From: Sphingobium sp. EP60837
GTDB lineage: Bacteria > Pseudomonadota > Alphaproteobacteria > Sphingomonadales > Sphingomonadaceae
Length of the DNA stretch: 64,000 bases
Assembly: GCF_001658005.1 (NCBI RefSeq)
Contig: NZ_CP015986.1
Location: 1,737,501-1,801,500 of the forward strand
Direction: 5' to 3'
Position 1 is the first letter of the stretch, and every line of letters starts with the position of its first letter. The notes under the pieces were generated by a model. That model had not been told where the DNA came from. It ran no database searches and saw only the letters and a list, made by a program, of their open reading frames with translations. The position numbers were made by a program, and so were the translations under genes. This document shows, piece after piece, positions 53,952 to 64,000 of this stretch.

Positions 53952-55895
53952 TCAGTTGGCCATCTCGCTGTAACGTTCGCCAAATTCGGCGAGTTCAGGA
54001 TCTGAGCAGACGACGATGATATGACTGCCAGCGGGATGACGCTTCAGGCGGGTAAGCGCGGCGTAAATCCCGGCGCGGGTTTCGTTGCCGCGGGAGCTAG
54101 CGATGTAGACCACGAGCAGGCGCGTTTCCCAGCCCTTGAAGCTGTGGAAGGTTGTGGCTTTGATGCGTGGCTGCCCCATCCAGAACGCCATCTTAAGGCG
54201 ACCTTCTATCGCCTTGTCGTGGTCGTAGGTGTGGGCGATATTGTGCCTGTATCCCGTGTATGTTTCCAATTCGCCGACCACCTTCCGACCATGATCAATA
54301 GTATCGCATAAAAAAACGATGTCGGTGTTGGACGTGCCATTGTCCTTTATGTTGAACTTCATCTGATGCACCGCATAGGTGCACTTCGCGATGGCCTCTT
54401 GCTCGGAACATTGGATCCAGCGAACCGAGCTTCGGTCGAGTTCGAGGCTGCCCTGGTCGGGTTCGGCCAAGTCGCGGGTGGCGGCAGGGAGGAACTGCGT
54501 GGCGAAGTCGCTGGCAAGGCGCAAAGCATCTGACGGGACGCGGTAGCCGAGTTTGAGTTGTGACCAGGCCCCCTCGAACCCGGCACCCGACATCGCTTCT
54601 TCGGTCCAGTTACTAGCTGTGCCGTAAACGTCCTGGGTGACATCGGCGACCAGCACCATTTCCCCGCCCGGGCGGCAGATTTCGCGCAGGGCAGCCCACC
54701 AGTGCGGCAGGAAGTCCTGCCCCTCGTCGACAAGCACGGCATCGGACTGTTCAAACCGGCTGACAGCCTTGGCGGCCTCCCTGGCAAGGCGTGGTACCTG
54801 GTCATTCAGTATCGGGCCGCTGATCGCGCTGATCCTCCGCTTCTTCTCCCTGCCATCAAGACCGGGGGTGCCTTGTATTGCGGCGATTGGTGCCATGATT
54901 GCAGCATATCGATCGAGAAACCCTCGATGCTCGATCCGTCGGTCTTGGCAGACATCCTTGCACCACTCGTGGAAATGCGTGAACGTCACGTGTCTCATGG
55001 GGTCCGGCACGGATCTGCCACTCCTCACGAGGTCTTGCAGACCACGCACGATCATGTCGCGCAAGTAGTGCCAGAGCGTGACGTTGAACGAGACGACGAG
55101 GACCGCTTTGCCCTCGCTGGCGAGCCGGGCGGCGCGGGCGGCCAGCACGACCGATTTGCCCGATCCTGCGGGCCCCCTGATGCGGCGATAGCCCGATCGG
55201 GTGCGCGTCTCGGCTAGGGTGCGTTGGTGACTGTCCATGACTAGCGGCTCTCGCTGTGTCTTCCCAAAATCGGGTTCAACGAGCCATTTCCGCAAGTCAT
55301 CGGCGTGAGCGGGCCGCATGACGGGGCGCTTTTCGGGGTTGAGCAGCGGCATCCAGCGCTGCAAACCCTCTGCCGTCAGGTCTTCCATCCCAGCGACGGG
55401 GAACCAGTGGTCGCGGCTCTGCGGCTCCTTGTTCTTCAGGAATGGTGTTTGCAGTTCGAGGACCCGGTCGCGCGGGGCGAACGGGAAGATCACGATGGGG
55501 GTGACTGCGCCGTATCCAGCCCGCTCGGGCAAGCGCGGGCAGTAGATGTTGAAGATTTCCCTCTTGTATTTCCGGATCGTGGCGAACGGGTTCGGGATGG
55601 CAAATTCTTGGCCATCTTTCCGGGCGCAGAGTTCGTGGTGCCCATTGTCACGGGATTTGACGAAGTAGCCCATCGCGTTGAGGTCCCAGTCCTTCACCTC
55701 GATCACGACGATGCCGACATTAGGATTCAGGATAACGAAATCTGGACGCAAGCCGTTCAGGTGGGGCTGAAGGTAAATCTCCCAAGCCTCGTCCAGTTCG
55801 CGATCGAGCAGGTCGAAGACCCGGCGCTCGCCAGCGGTCAGCGGCTGCCTGAGACCTTCGAGCACGTGCCGGGGAGGATCGACGATACGGGACAT
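53952..55895 (-). CDS. NERD-domain superfamily 1 helicase
   Basis: 647 residues. The NERD nuclease-related domain is at the start: RPDFVIL (D52), then VVIEVKDW (E66, K68). A UvrD/Rep-type helicase follows: GPAGSGKSVVL, LVDEGQDFLPHWW and SFKGWETRLLVVYI. Such proteins probably unwind and nick DNA; they are frequent in islands. ATG at 55895 is preceded by AAAGG; an earlier ATG at 55934 is less likely. The gene lies 130 bases after the small DUF4258-like gene. Confidence 0.82.
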   Translation of the reverse strand: MSRIVDPPRHVLEGLRQPLTAGERRVFDLLDRELDEAWEIYLQPHLNGLRPDFVILNPNVGIVVIEVKDWDLNAMGYFVKSRDNGHHELCARKDGQEFAIPNPFATIRKYKREIFNIYCPRLPERAGYGAVTPIVIFPFAPRDRVLELQTPFLKNKEPQSRDHWFPVAGMEDLTAEGLQRWMPLLNPEKRPVMRPAHADDLRKWLVEPDFGKTQREPLVMDSHQRTLAETRTRSGYRRIRGPAGSGKSVVLAARAARLASEGKAVLVVSFNVTLWHYLRDMIVRGLQDLVRSGRSVPDPMRHVTFTHFHEWCKDVCQDRRIEHRGFLDRYAAIMAPIAAIQGTPGLDGREKKRRISAISGPILNDQVPRLAREAAKAVSRFEQSDAVLVDEGQDFLPHWWAALREICRPGGEMVLVADVTQDVYGTASNWTEEAMSGAGFEGAWSQLKLGYRVPSDALRLASDFATQFLPAATRDLAEPDQGSLELDRSSVRWIQCSEQEAIAKCTYAVHQMKFNIKDNGTSNTDIVFLCDTIDHGRKVVGELETYTGYRHNIAHTYDHDKAIEGRLKMAFWMGQPRIKATTFHSFKGWETRLLVVYIASSRGNETRAGIYAALTRLKRHPAGSHIIVVCSDPELAEFGERYSEMAN

Positions 55896-56026
55896 GGGCG
55901 ACCTTTTCGAGCAGTAGAGAGGGTGACATTCCAAAACCCTTTATCGAACGTTTGCTGATTGTTTTCGCTTGTTGCTCTCGCCCGAAGCACGCCGTCGTGG
56001 TGCCTCCGGCCCCGGAGCGAGCCGGG

Positions 56027-56329
56027 TTAGTGAATCCACGCGGTGGTGACGACGTGGCCGTTTTCGGCCACGACCACGTATGCGTTGCGGGCGCGCTCAA
56101 GTCGGCGCGAGTCCGCCCCCATCTGCGCAACGAACCGCCGCCAGGTGCGATCGGTGAAGGCATAGCTGAAGCATCCCCCACCTGCGTGGCGCTCCTCGCC
56201 AAAGTCGATGACGGCATCGATGATGTCCGGTGACATGCTGCGTTGCTGGCTGCGCAGCGCCGCGTGTTTGCTGAGTTTCGTGCCCGAGACGGCGCACGAG
56301 GCGAGACGGCGGCGATCAAACGGGTTCAC
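56027..56329 (-). CDS. Small DUF4258-like protein coupled to the XRE gene
   Basis: 100 residues with a small alpha/beta pattern (HAALRSQQRSMSPDIIDAVI; YVVVAENGHVVTTAWIH) resembling DUF4258/BrnT-type toxin folds. Start GTG at 56329 overlaps the XRE stop by four bases. Coupling with a DNA-binding protein makes a toxin-antitoxin or regulator-effector pair possible; not proven. Confidence 0.55.
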   Translation of the reverse strand: MNPFDRRRLASCAVSGTKLSKHAALRSQQRSMSPDIIDAVIDFGEERHAGGGCFSYAFTDRTWRRFVAQMGADSRRLERARNAYVVVAENGHVVTTAWIH

Positions 56330-57525
56330 TTGCTGCCTCCCTCGAACGCAGCCTTTGATGCGGCACGATGGGCCTGAAGTTCGTCGAACCGCTCGACGTC
56401 GGCATTAGTGCAAGGGTAAACGGGTTCGGGCTTATGGCCGAACGGTCGGGGCAGGACGAAACGGCCGGGGTACCGCGCATCGTCAAGAAAGCGGGCTTCT
56501 GCGAAGGGATTGGCGCGGGCCTCTTCGATCATCTTGTCTGAATAGTAGGCGGGATACCAGTTCGCCGGATGGCAAAGCGCGGCCGTCAATTCCTCGTATT
56601 CTTGCGCCCATTCGGGATGTTCCCGTTCGTAGCCCTGGCGCCACAGATCGAGCCTTGCCTGACTTGCTCGCCGCCGGTCTTCGAGCATCGCGCGGTGCGC
56701 GGCCGCTTGGTCGGCCAGATCCTTGCGAATGAGCTCGGCCAGCTGGTTCAGGTCGCCCTTGCTCGCAATCTGGGCCTTGTCGATGCTGGTGGAGAAGCGC
56801 AACTCGCCGCGGACCAGCCTGCGGATGATTTCCGGATCTCCCTCGGCGACGAGATCGAGCAGGGCAACGTGGGGATTGAAGCCGTCGGCGTCGGGTACAT
56901 GGCCCGGCCAGTCTTGTTGCCACATGTCGACACTGACACGATTGTCGGCCTGTGCGACCATCCGGCTCAAAGCCTCCCAGAACAGATTGCGCGCGATGGC
57001 CGTGGAGCCATGCTCGGGTTCGAGCCCGAAGCATTTGTGATCATTGGCTGCCTTGCAATCGAGGTCCAGACCTTCGACTTCGTCCAGGCTCCCACACCGC
57101 TCGATGCGGATGCCCCGGTTCCTCGCTTCGCGCTCCTGCGCCGCGACGAAGGCATCGTCATCGGCGGGGATCTGGAGCGCCCGGGCCGCGACGGTCGCAA
57201 ACAGGATCGGCGCCAGTTCAAGGATCTGGGTCTGGGAAACGTTGAAGACCAGCTTCATGGCCGCGTAGGCATTGTGCGACGCCGCCGACACTCGGCCCGA
57301 AACGATGACGCCTTCCATGCTATCCGCAAAATCCGGGTCGAAGTCCTTAAGGCTGCAACCAAGAGCTTCGGCTAGCTTAAGGATGGAAGCGGGCTTGGGA
57401 ATCTGGTGGCCATTGGCCCAGCGGCTGATCGAGCGGACGTCGAACGAAGTTCTTTCGGCCAGCTGTTTCTGGCTGACCCCGCAGGCCTTCATTTTCTCGC
57501 TTAAAAGTTCTGCCTTGAATGCCAT
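56326..57525 (-). CDS. XRE-type helix-turn-helix protein with a long C-terminal domain
   Basis: 399 residues. The first 65 residues hold the DNA-binding motif (VSQKQLAERTSFDVRSISRW, then IPKPASILKLAEALG). The long remainder is helical and has no recognised family; it may sense a signal or bind a partner. An AAAGGAAG ribosome binding site precedes the ATG by 7-8 bases. The upstream region contains palindromes suited to self-regulation. It is coupled to the small gene after it and lies beside the NERD helicase, the likely regulated target. Confidence 0.78.
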   Translation of the reverse strand: MAFKAELLSEKMKACGVSQKQLAERTSFDVRSISRWANGHQIPKPASILKLAEALGCSLKDFDPDFADSMEGVIVSGRVSAASHNAYAAMKLVFNVSQTQILELAPILFATVAARALQIPADDDAFVAAQEREARNRGIRIERCGSLDEVEGLDLDCKAANDHKCFGLEPEHGSTAIARNLFWEALSRMVAQADNRVSVDMWQQDWPGHVPDADGFNPHVALLDLVAEGDPEIIRRLVRGELRFSTSIDKAQIASKGDLNQLAELIRKDLADQAAAHRAMLEDRRRASQARLDLWRQGYEREHPEWAQEYEELTAALCHPANWYPAYYSDKMIEEARANPFAEARFLDDARYPGRFVLPRPFGHKPEPVYPCTNADVERFDELQAHRAASKAAFEGGSK

Positions 57526-58299
57526 GTTGCATCTTCCTTTGATTGGTACGATGCCGGTTGTAAGTCAACGCGCAGGGCTTTTTCAGCCGGTAAATTTTGT
57601 CCTTCAGCGTTGAAGGCATGGCAAAAAACAGCGTTATTTTTTTGCCAGCTGCTTTTATGAGACAAAATAAGGGACAAAATTTGTCAAGGCCACCGTTGTG
57701 GGCAGTTCTACCAAGCGCCTTCACAAGTCAGCCGCAGGTCTTGAGGGCGAATCGGGCTGCTCGATCGGGAAACAGGGCGAGCGGTCCGGCAGGCGGGCCG
57801 CCCGGCGCGCAGCGTTGACCCCCTCCAACATAGCAGCGGGGCCATATTTCATCGCCATGCGCGGTAATAGCGCCGGCCAGGCTACCGTCGCCACCATGTC
57901 ATGAAGCGGGCGAGGGCGATCACGCCTTTGTCGCGACGTAGCAGGCTACATTACCTCGCATGAAATCGGCATGGCCAACTTGATCTATATTTCAAACCCC
58001 TCGTCTCGCTCGAAGGGCGAAGTACGTCCGCAGAATGCCGAAACCGCCTCGAAAGCCGCGCGAAACCGCAGAATCGGCAGGAAATCGACAAGCCGACAAC
58101 GCCTGGGCGTCCGCCATCAGTTCCATCACCCCGAAATCACCGGTTCTTCGAGGCGTTTAAATGCCGGGTTCCGGCGTTTTCGGACATTCAAGCGCCCGCT
58201 GCCGAACGGCGTGACCTGGTGGGGAACCGACTCCGCTGGTCAGACCACGCTCATTATGGGCGGGAGGCTCGATCAGCCGTGAGAGTTGATAATTGTAAA
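57526..58299. other. 774-base intergenic region with operator-like repeats
   Basis: No convincing gene. Notable are three copies of GACAAAAT: on the minus strand near 57594-57601, and on + at 57661-57668 and 57673-57680. The last forms the palindrome GACAAAATTTGTC (57673-57685). GGACAAAATTT at 57672-57682 has its exact inverted copy at 57592-57602. A hairpin GGCAAAAAA...TTTTTTGCC lies near 57620-57645. Frames on both strands here look like chance. Confidence 0.55.
57673..57685. promoter_or_regulatory. GACAAAATTTGTC palindrome, candidate XRE operator
   Basis: A perfect 13-base dyad about 150 bases upstream of the XRE start, with two more GACAAAAT half sites nearby. Autoregulation by the XRE protein is the simplest reading. 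Confidence 0.45.
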
Positions 58300-61200
58300 T
58301 CAATGGAAATCGTGGCTGCGGATCGGCACCATATCTTCGTCTGGTTTGTCCTTGGTATGAAAGGAAGGTGACGCGAGTGTGCGGCCATATGGGAAGCCGG
58401 GGTAGCGCGGATCAGGGCCGCCGCCATGGCTTGCGCCATCGCCGCGACCCGGCGCCATCTTGAACTCGGCTCGCCCAATCGACCGCAGCATCTCATCATG
58501 ATCGGTGATCCGATCACAGATGATATGGATGACCTCGCCCTCTTTCTGCAGCCGTCCCCGCATGGCGATCATGGATGCGGACATCACCTGTCGGCGATAG
58601 ACCTCGAACTTGTTCGGCCAGAGGATGCCGTTGGCAACCCCGGTCTCGTCCTCGATCGTGACGAACAGCACACCCTTTGCCGATCCTGGCCGCTGCCGCA
58701 CGAGGATGACGCCGGCTACCTCGATATTGCGCCCGTCACGGATCGATCGAAGATCGGCGCAGCGCACGATCCGCATGTCGTTGAGCTGAGGGCGGAGGAA
58801 GCTGAGTGGATGATCGCGCAGCGACAGCTGGAGCGAGCGATAGTCCTCCACCACCTCACGGCCCTCGGTCATCGGCTGTAGCACAACAGGGGCCTCAAGG
58901 CCTTCCGGCGAGAACTTGCCTTCTCGCTGATCAGCGGCGGCAAAGAGGGGGAGGGGGGCTTCACCCAGGCCCTTGACTTTCCACAATCCCTGCCGCCGAT
59001 CCTGCGCGATGCAGGAAAAAGCATCAGCTTCCGCCAGCCGCTCGATTGCGGCGCGCGGCACGCCCGCGCGGCGCCAGACCTCCTCGACACTTTCGAACGG
59101 CGCGGGGCCGCGCGCGCCAACGATCGCCGCGCCATGAATGTTGGCAAGGCCGCGCACTTGCCGAAATCCCAGGCGCACGGCTTTGTAGCTTCCGCGCGCT
59201 GGTTCGAGCGTACAGTCCCAATGGCTGTGATTGATCGAGACCGGCCGCACCTCTACGCCGTGGTTGCGGGCGTCGCGCACGATCTGCGCCGGGGCATAGA
59301 AGCCCATCGGCTGGGCATTTAGCAGCGCGGCGCAGAACACGTCGGGATGATGATGCTTCATCCAGGAGGAGGCATAGGCGATCTTGGCGAAGCTCGCGGC
59401 ATGGCTTTCGGGGAAGCCATAGCTGCCAAAGCCCTCGATCTGCTTGAAGGTGCGCTCGGCGAAGTCCTTCGGGTAGCCGCGCGACACCATGCCGTTTACC
59501 AGCTTGTCGTAGAAATGGCTGACGCCGCCGGTCAGCTTGAACGTCGCCATGGCGCGGCGCAGCTGGTCGGCCTCGGCCGGCGTGAACCCGGCGCCGACGA
59601 TCGCGACCTTCATCGCTTGCTCTTGGAACAGCGGCACGCCCAGCGTCTTCTCGAGCACGGCACGGAGTTCGGGCTTGGGGTATTCCGGCTTTTCCTTTCC
59701 TTCCCGCCGCCTGAGGTACGGATGGACCATATCACCCTGGATGGGTCCGGGCCGGACGATCGCCACCTCAATCACCAGATCGTAGAATTCCTTCGGCTTG
59801 ATCCGGGGCAGCATCGACATTTGCGCCCGGCTCTCGATCTGGAATACGCCCAGCGTGTCGGCGCGCTGGATCATGGCATAGACGTCGGGGTCATCATTCT
59901 GGAGGTCGGCCATGCCGACCCTGATCCCCTTATGCTCCTCCAGCAGGTTAAAGGCGCGGTTCATGCAGCCGAGCATGCCAAGGCCCAGCACATCGACCTT
60001 CATGAATTTGAGGGCATCGATATCATTCTTGTCCCACTCGATGATCTGCCGGTCCTCCATACGGGCCGGCTCGATCGGCACCAGATCGTCGAGCCGGTCC
60101 TGGGTCAGGACAAAACCGCCGGGATGCTGGGAGAGATGACGCGGCGTGCCGATGAGCTGGCGGGAAAGCTCCAGCGTGAGTTTTAGCCGATGATCGTCGG
60201 CATTGAGGTTGAGGCTCTCGATCTGCTCGTCCGTGATCCCGTCCATGGACCAGCCCCAAACCAGCCCGGTCAGCATCTTGGTGAGGTCGCGCGGCAGTCC
60301 CAAGGCCTTCCCGACCTCGGCCACTGCGCCACGGGTGCGATAGCGGGTGACCACGGCGGTCAGCGCCGATCGGGTGCGGCCATAGGTCTCATAGATCCAC
60401 TGGATGATCTCTTCGCGCCGCTCGTGCTCGAAGTCGACGTCGATATCGGGCGGCTCCTTGCGCTCGCCGGAGACAAAGCGCTCGAACAGTAGCTCATGCT
60501 GGATCGGATCGATCGAGGTGATGCCGAGCATATAGCAGACGCAGCTGTTCGCCGCCGAGCCGCGCCCCTGGCAGAGAATGCCGCGTCGTCGGCTTTCGGC
60601 GACAATCGCATTGACGGTCAGGAAATAGGGCGCATAGCCGAGCTGGTCGATCAGCCGCAGCTCATGATCGATCTGGTCGCGATACGCTTTGGGCAGCCCG
60701 CTCGGCAACATCCGTTGGGCCGCTGCATCCGTGAGCGCCGCCAAGGCCTGCTGCGCGGTGCGCCCCTCCATCACCTGCTCATAGGGATATTGATACTGGA
60801 TCTCGCCAAGATCGAAGCGGCACTCAGCGGCGATATCGGCGCTGGCCTGGATCGCGTCGGGAAAGGCGGCGAAGCGTCGCTCCATTTCCTCTGGCGACTT
60901 CAGGTTGCGGTCCATATGGCGCTCGCGTCTGAAGCCGAGCCCATCGATGGTGGTCTTCTCGCGGATCGCGGTCATGACATCCTGGAGCGGCCGGGCGTCG
61001 GGGGTGTGATAGAGTATGTCGCCCGTGGCGACGCTGCGCACGCCAGCCCGACGCGCCATGGCATTAAGCGCGTGGATACGAGCGAGGTCATCCGGGCGCC
61101 GGCGCAGCGACAGCGCCATATAGGCGCCGCCGCCGAAGACGTTCCGTAGATCCGAGAGGTTGGCAAGCGTCGCGCTGTCAGGCAGGTCCGGCACCAGGAT

Positions 61201-61563
61201 GGCGATCATGCCCTCGGCATGGTTAGCGACATCGGACCAGTCGAGCATGCAGCAGCCCTTGCCGCCGCGCGCCTTGCCGACGGAGAGCAAGCGCGTCAGC
61301 CTGCTCCACGCTGAGCGGTCTGTCGGATAGAGCAGCAAGGCCCGACCATCGGTGAGATTGACGCGAGCGCCGGCGATCATACGAACTTGAGTCGCTTTCT
61401 GCGCCTCCCAGCCACGCACCACGCCTGCGACGCTTCCCCAGTCCGCAAGCCCTAAAGCTTTGTGACTGAGCAGGGCGGCAGCGGAGAAAAGCTGTTCGGG
61501 CGAGGAGGCGCCGCGAAGGAACGAGAAATGGCTCGTCACCTGTAGCTCGACGTAGCGGGCCAT
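58300..61563 (-). CDS. dnaE2: Error-prone DNA polymerase DnaE2
   Basis: 1087 residues, a C-family polymerase alpha subunit lacking the proofreading subunit site. It begins [20 protein letters not shown] (PHP domain), and the palm has [15 protein letters not shown] and [15 protein letters not shown]. DnaE2 works with ImuA and ImuB in damage-induced mutagenesis. Its start overlaps the imuB stop (TGATG), so the cassette is one operon. The SOS promoter should lie upstream of imuA, outside the window. Confidence 0.95.
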   Translation of the reverse strand: MARYVELQVTSHFSFLRGASSPEQLFSAAALLSHKALGLADWGSVAGVVRGWEAQKATQVRMIAGARVNLTDGRALLLYPTDRSAWSRLTRLLSVGKARGGKGCCMLDWSDVANHAEGMIAILVPDLPDSATLANLSDLRNVFGGGAYMALSLRRRPDDLARIHALNAMARRAGVRSVATGDILYHTPDARPLQDVMTAIREKTTIDGLGFRRERHMDRNLKSPEEMERRFAAFPDAIQASADIAAECRFDLGEIQYQYPYEQVMEGRTAQQALAALTDAAAQRMLPSGLPKAYRDQIDHELRLIDQLGYAPYFLTVNAIVAESRRRGILCQGRGSAANSCVCYMLGITSIDPIQHELLFERFVSGERKEPPDIDVDFEHERREEIIQWIYETYGRTRSALTAVVTRYRTRGAVAEVGKALGLPRDLTKMLTGLVWGWSMDGITDEQIESLNLNADDHRLKLTLELSRQLIGTPRHLSQHPGGFVLTQDRLDDLVPIEPARMEDRQIIEWDKNDIDALKFMKVDVLGLGMLGCMNRAFNLLEEHKGIRVGMADLQNDDPDVYAMIQRADTLGVFQIESRAQMSMLPRIKPKEFYDLVIEVAIVRPGPIQGDMVHPYLRRREGKEKPEYPKPELRAVLEKTLGVPLFQEQAMKVAIVGAGFTPAEADQLRRAMATFKLTGGVSHFYDKLVNGMVSRGYPKDFAERTFKQIEGFGSYGFPESHAASFAKIAYASSWMKHHHPDVFCAALLNAQPMGFYAPAQIVRDARNHGVEVRPVSINHSHWDCTLEPARGSYKAVRLGFRQVRGLANIHGAAIVGARGPAPFESVEEVWRRAGVPRAAIERLAEADAFSCIAQDRRQGLWKVKGLGEAPLPLFAAADQREGKFSPEGLEAPVVLQPMTEGREVVEDYRSLQLSLRDHPLSFLRPQLNDMRIVRCADLRSIRDGRNIEVAGVILVRQRPGSAKGVLFVTIEDETGVANGILWPNKFEVYRRQVMSASMIAMRGRLQKEGEVIHIICDRITDHDEMLRSIGRAEFKMAPGRGDGASHGGGPDPRYPGFPYGRTLASPSFHTKDKPDEDMVPIRSHDFH

Positions 61564-63374
61564 CAGCCGAAGATCCCGTGCATGTACCAGCTTAGATTGC
61601 CGGTCTGCTCATCGACGCCATCACCACGGCGGAACAGCCAGAAACGCTCGCCGCCGGTTGCTTCGACCCGGAAATAGTCCCGAACCGCCCACATCTCGCG
61701 GGCGTTGCGCCACCACTCGCCATGGATGCGTTCCGGGCCGTCTCCTGCGATGACACGATAGTCGGTCCGACGCCAGGTGAAGCGGCGGGGCGGATGATCG
61801 GGTAGCAGCGCCACGACATGGGAGAGAAGCTCAGGCTTTTTGAGCATCCGCACGGGCCGCTTCCAACCCGGCCAGCCAAGAGGCCTGGCGAGCGGCTCCA
61901 TCCGCCTGACCGCGCGTTCGGGTACATCGCTTTCATGAGAGGAAAGGCGGAAGGGGGCGTCGGGTTCGATCCGCCCAGCAAGTTGATCGACCAGCGGCGC
62001 GATGTCGGGCGCGCGATCGCTGGCCCCAAGCTCGGCTTCCAGCGTCTGCGCCTTCAACTCCTCCACTCGAGGCGTGGTGAGCGACATCGCCTCGATGCCA
62101 AGACCCGGATCGATCTTTTCGACCCGCATCGCGAGCATCCGCTTCACATGTCTGGGCTCGCGCGTGGCGCGCGCAGTGCCGATCGCGATCCGTTGCTCCG
62201 TACCATCGACGATCAGGCAGGTGAGATGCGCCGTGCGCAGCCCCATGCCGCGCTCCTGTAGGATGATGACCAGATCATCGACGAGATCGCCGATCACCTG
62301 GGTGATGGCTTCGGCGGTGCCGATGGGTTCGAGCAATCGCCGCTCCACGCGCGGCGCCTCGAATGGCACGACCGGGACGATCGGTTCCGCTAATATTCCG
62401 CGCGCCTGGTCGAGCCGCCGGACGGTGGCGAGTCCGAGGCGCTTGGCCAGCGGGCCGCGTGGCATAGGATAGAGATCAGCGATCCGCTCAAGGCCGAAGC
62501 GCGCGGCCGACATCAGTGCCTCGGGTTCGAGCCGCAGAGCTGCGAGTGGCAGATCGGCGATCGCCTGGGTCTCTGTGCCGGGCGGCAGCAGGGTGATGGC
62601 CTTGCCGCCATAGCGCGCCAGCGCATGGGCGGCGCCAGGCGTACCGGCGATGGCGATGCTGGCGGTAAAGCCCAGGCGCCCGAGGAAGCGCAGCAGCCGT
62701 CGGCAGAAGCGTGCCTCACCTCCGAAGAGGTGGGTGGTGCCGGTGAGATCCAGCCACAGTCCGTCTTTGCCTGACCGGCAGGCTGTCGGCGTCCAATGAC
62801 CGACTGCGTGGAGCGCCAGGCGCTCGAGCCAGGCCCGATCGGCATCCGGATCTGCGTCGCGAACCTCAAGGTTGGTCACGAGCGCGCGGGCGTGCGCGGC
62901 CGCCATGCCGGGACGCAGGCCAAGCTCAAGCGCCACCGGGCAGGCGGCGGTCACCACGTCACGCTGCCCTGTCCGGGCGATCAGGATCGTGGGCTGTCCC
63001 CATAGCGTCGTCCATGTAAGAGCGGGGGCCGAGCGGATGCCGGCGGCGCCCTCATCAGCCGGCATGGCTTTAAAGGGATGCTCCGCCGACTCGCTGCGAC
63101 GGCCCATTTCGCGCATGGTCGGCCGCTGGTGCGCGGGCAGGGCGTCAATCTCGCTCTGGCTTGGGCGCTGGGCATCATCCCGCGCCCAACGCGCGCCGGG
63201 CCGCCAGCCACCGCCGCGGGGCACCGAACAGGCTCCTGGATTGTCGTCGATCGGTCCTGCAAAGCGCGGAGCGAGCGACGGGCCAGCGGGCTCAGGCCGC
63301 TTGGCTGGCCGCTCCGACCGCCGCAGGCGCTCTATGGGCAGCTGCGGCAGGTAGAGCGAGGCGACCCTGATCAT
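61563..63374 (-). CDS. imuB: ImuB, catalytically inactive Y-family polymerase
   Basis: 603 residues. It starts [20 protein letters not shown], then has a Y-family palm and the lower part ([19 protein letters not shown]) typical of ImuB, a scaffold that links ImuA and DnaE2 to the beta clamp. The start lies inside the end of imuA, with 83 bases of overlap. The C-terminus ends in [11 protein letters not shown]. Confidence 0.93.
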   Translation of the reverse strand: MIRVASLYLPQLPIERLRRSERPAKRPEPAGPSLAPRFAGPIDDNPGACSVPRGGGWRPGARWARDDAQRPSQSEIDALPAHQRPTMREMGRRSESAEHPFKAMPADEGAAGIRSAPALTWTTLWGQPTILIARTGQRDVVTAACPVALELGLRPGMAAAHARALVTNLEVRDADPDADRAWLERLALHAVGHWTPTACRSGKDGLWLDLTGTTHLFGGEARFCRRLLRFLGRLGFTASIAIAGTPGAAHALARYGGKAITLLPPGTETQAIADLPLAALRLEPEALMSAARFGLERIADLYPMPRGPLAKRLGLATVRRLDQARGILAEPIVPVVPFEAPRVERRLLEPIGTAEAITQVIGDLVDDLVIILQERGMGLRTAHLTCLIVDGTEQRIAIGTARATREPRHVKRMLAMRVEKIDPGLGIEAMSLTTPRVEELKAQTLEAELGASDRAPDIAPLVDQLAGRIEPDAPFRLSSHESDVPERAVRRMEPLARPLGWPGWKRPVRMLKKPELLSHVVALLPDHPPRRFTWRRTDYRVIAGDGPERIHGEWWRNAREMWAVRDYFRVEATGGERFWLFRRGDGVDEQTGNLSWYMHGIFG

Positions 63375-64000
63375 CGCACGCGTCCAGTTCGAGGGAGAAG
63401 GGATTGCCGTTTCGCTGACGGACGAGCTCGACCGACCAGCGCGCGCGTCCGACCCCGGGATGGGGAAGACGCGCCGAAGGCACGCAGCCGATCCGCCAAC
63501 GGGTCATGGCGGAGGAGAGGCCGCTCAAGGGGCAGCGATCACGGACACGATAGCGGCGGTAGAGCAGCATTGGCGTCTTGCCGTCAGAGGCCGCGAGCTG
63601 CAGCCGCCGGGTCGCGGTCTGGTCGGCTGACTTTACCTCAGCGATCACGCAGGCGAGCGAGCCGTCGCGCAGGGCGTCCTCGGTCATGGCGAGGACGGCG
63701 CTGTCGCTCGTGCCCTGCGCATAGAGAAGCTTATCCGGGCCAAGCCCTACCTGCTCAAGCCCGGGCGCATAGAGATCGAACCTGGTGAGCGCCCAGAAGA
63801 CCGTGAAGCCGGGCTGAGTTGCAAAACGGGCGGCGATGCCGGCCGCGAACAGCGTCGCGGCAGCGTCATCGCTGAGCGTCGCAGACGCGGCGGCAATCTC
63901 GTGCAAGGCTGCGCCATCCAACCCACGATCGGCTAGGCGCTGGTCGATCGCGTCGATGCCGAAGGGCAGGGCAGGCCCCCGCGCGGCGCGCGCCTGCGTG
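63292..64000 (-). CDS. imuA: ImuA, partial (5' end beyond the window)
   Basis: The frame is open to the window edge on the minus strand and continues upstream of the TTG at 63921 with PALPFGIDAIDQRLADRGL, the standard ImuA opening before ALHEI. About 236 residues are visible; the rest lies outside. ImuA is a RecA-like cofactor of mutagenic repair. Its end overlaps imuB by 83 bases. Confidence 0.9.
   Translation of the reverse strand, partial: TQARAARGPALPFGIDAIDQRLADRGLDGAALHEIAAASATLSDDAAATLFAAGIAARFATQPGFTVFWALTRFDLYAPGLEQVGLGPDKLLYAQGTSDSAVLAMTEDALRDGSLACVIAEVKSADQTATRRLQLAASDGKTPMLLYRRYRVRDRCPLSGLSSAMTRWRIGCVPSARLPHPGVGRARWSVELVRQRNGNPFSLELDACDDQGRLALPAAAAHRAPAAVGAASQAA

Noticed and set aside
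57377..57724. Minus-strand frame of 115 codons over the XRE start
   Set aside because: It overlaps the XRE gene in another frame and contains promoter-like sequence.
1..64000. CRISPR arrays, tRNA and rRNA genes
   Set aside because: No regular repeat-spacer pattern, no cloverleaf or rRNA signature was recognised by eye; a dedicated scan could still find a tRNA.

Overview
The window looks like a GC-rich alphaproteobacterial accessory region, most likely from a sphingomonad. This is inferred from the imuA-imuB-dnaE2 mutagenesis cassette at the right end, the two IS66-family elements, the IS5-type remnant and the general protein style; no rRNA or tRNA gene fixes the taxon. Nearly every recognisable gene deals with nucleic acids (nucleases, helicases, modified-nucleotide enzymes, recombinases), so it reads as a defence and DNA-metabolism island inside or beside a mobile element.

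Layout. (1) 1-19.8 kb: end of a probable mcrB, mcrC, a 2411-residue protein with two sacsin/Hsp90-type ATPase domains, and an SNF2 helicase, all on +. Facing them on - is a WYL regulator, a Cas4-like/DEDD-exonuclease fusion (DUF2779 type), SbcD and SbcC. (2) 19.9-31 kb: a phosphatase-ADP-ribosylglycohydrolase fusion, a micro-operon with a secreted-type nuclease and a stand-alone FtsK-gamma domain, a HEPN protein, a 5'-truncated IS30 transposase, a VapBC pair, a dGTPase-family protein, and a membrane/TerB-like pair. (3) 31.1-45.3 kb: a minus-strand operon of AddB-like and AddA-like proteins, two paralogous proteins (one with an intact PD-(D/E)xK core, one with a degenerate core) and an RNase J-like beta-CASP hydrolase. 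The gene for the degenerate paralogue is split near its ninth codon by an IS66 element, which itself carries a second IS66; both insertions have perfect 8-bp target duplications. (4) 45.6-50.6 kb: small unknown genes, a MobA/MobL-like protein and a large tyrosine recombinase. (5) 51-57.5 kb: an outer-membrane barrel protein, a PD-(D/E)xK nuclease, an IS5 remnant, a NERD-domain SF1 helicase, and an XRE regulator with a small coupled partner. (6) 58.3 kb to the end: dnaE2, imuB and a partial imuA.

Two assemblies deserve the most attention as possibly undescribed systems: the convergent sacsin-ATPase/SNF2 versus WYL/Cas4-DEDD/SbcCD block, and the AddAB-like/paired-PD-(D/E)xK/beta-CASP operon that has been knocked out by nested IS66 insertions. 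The grouping into systems is inference from gene order and overlap; individual family calls rest on visible motifs.
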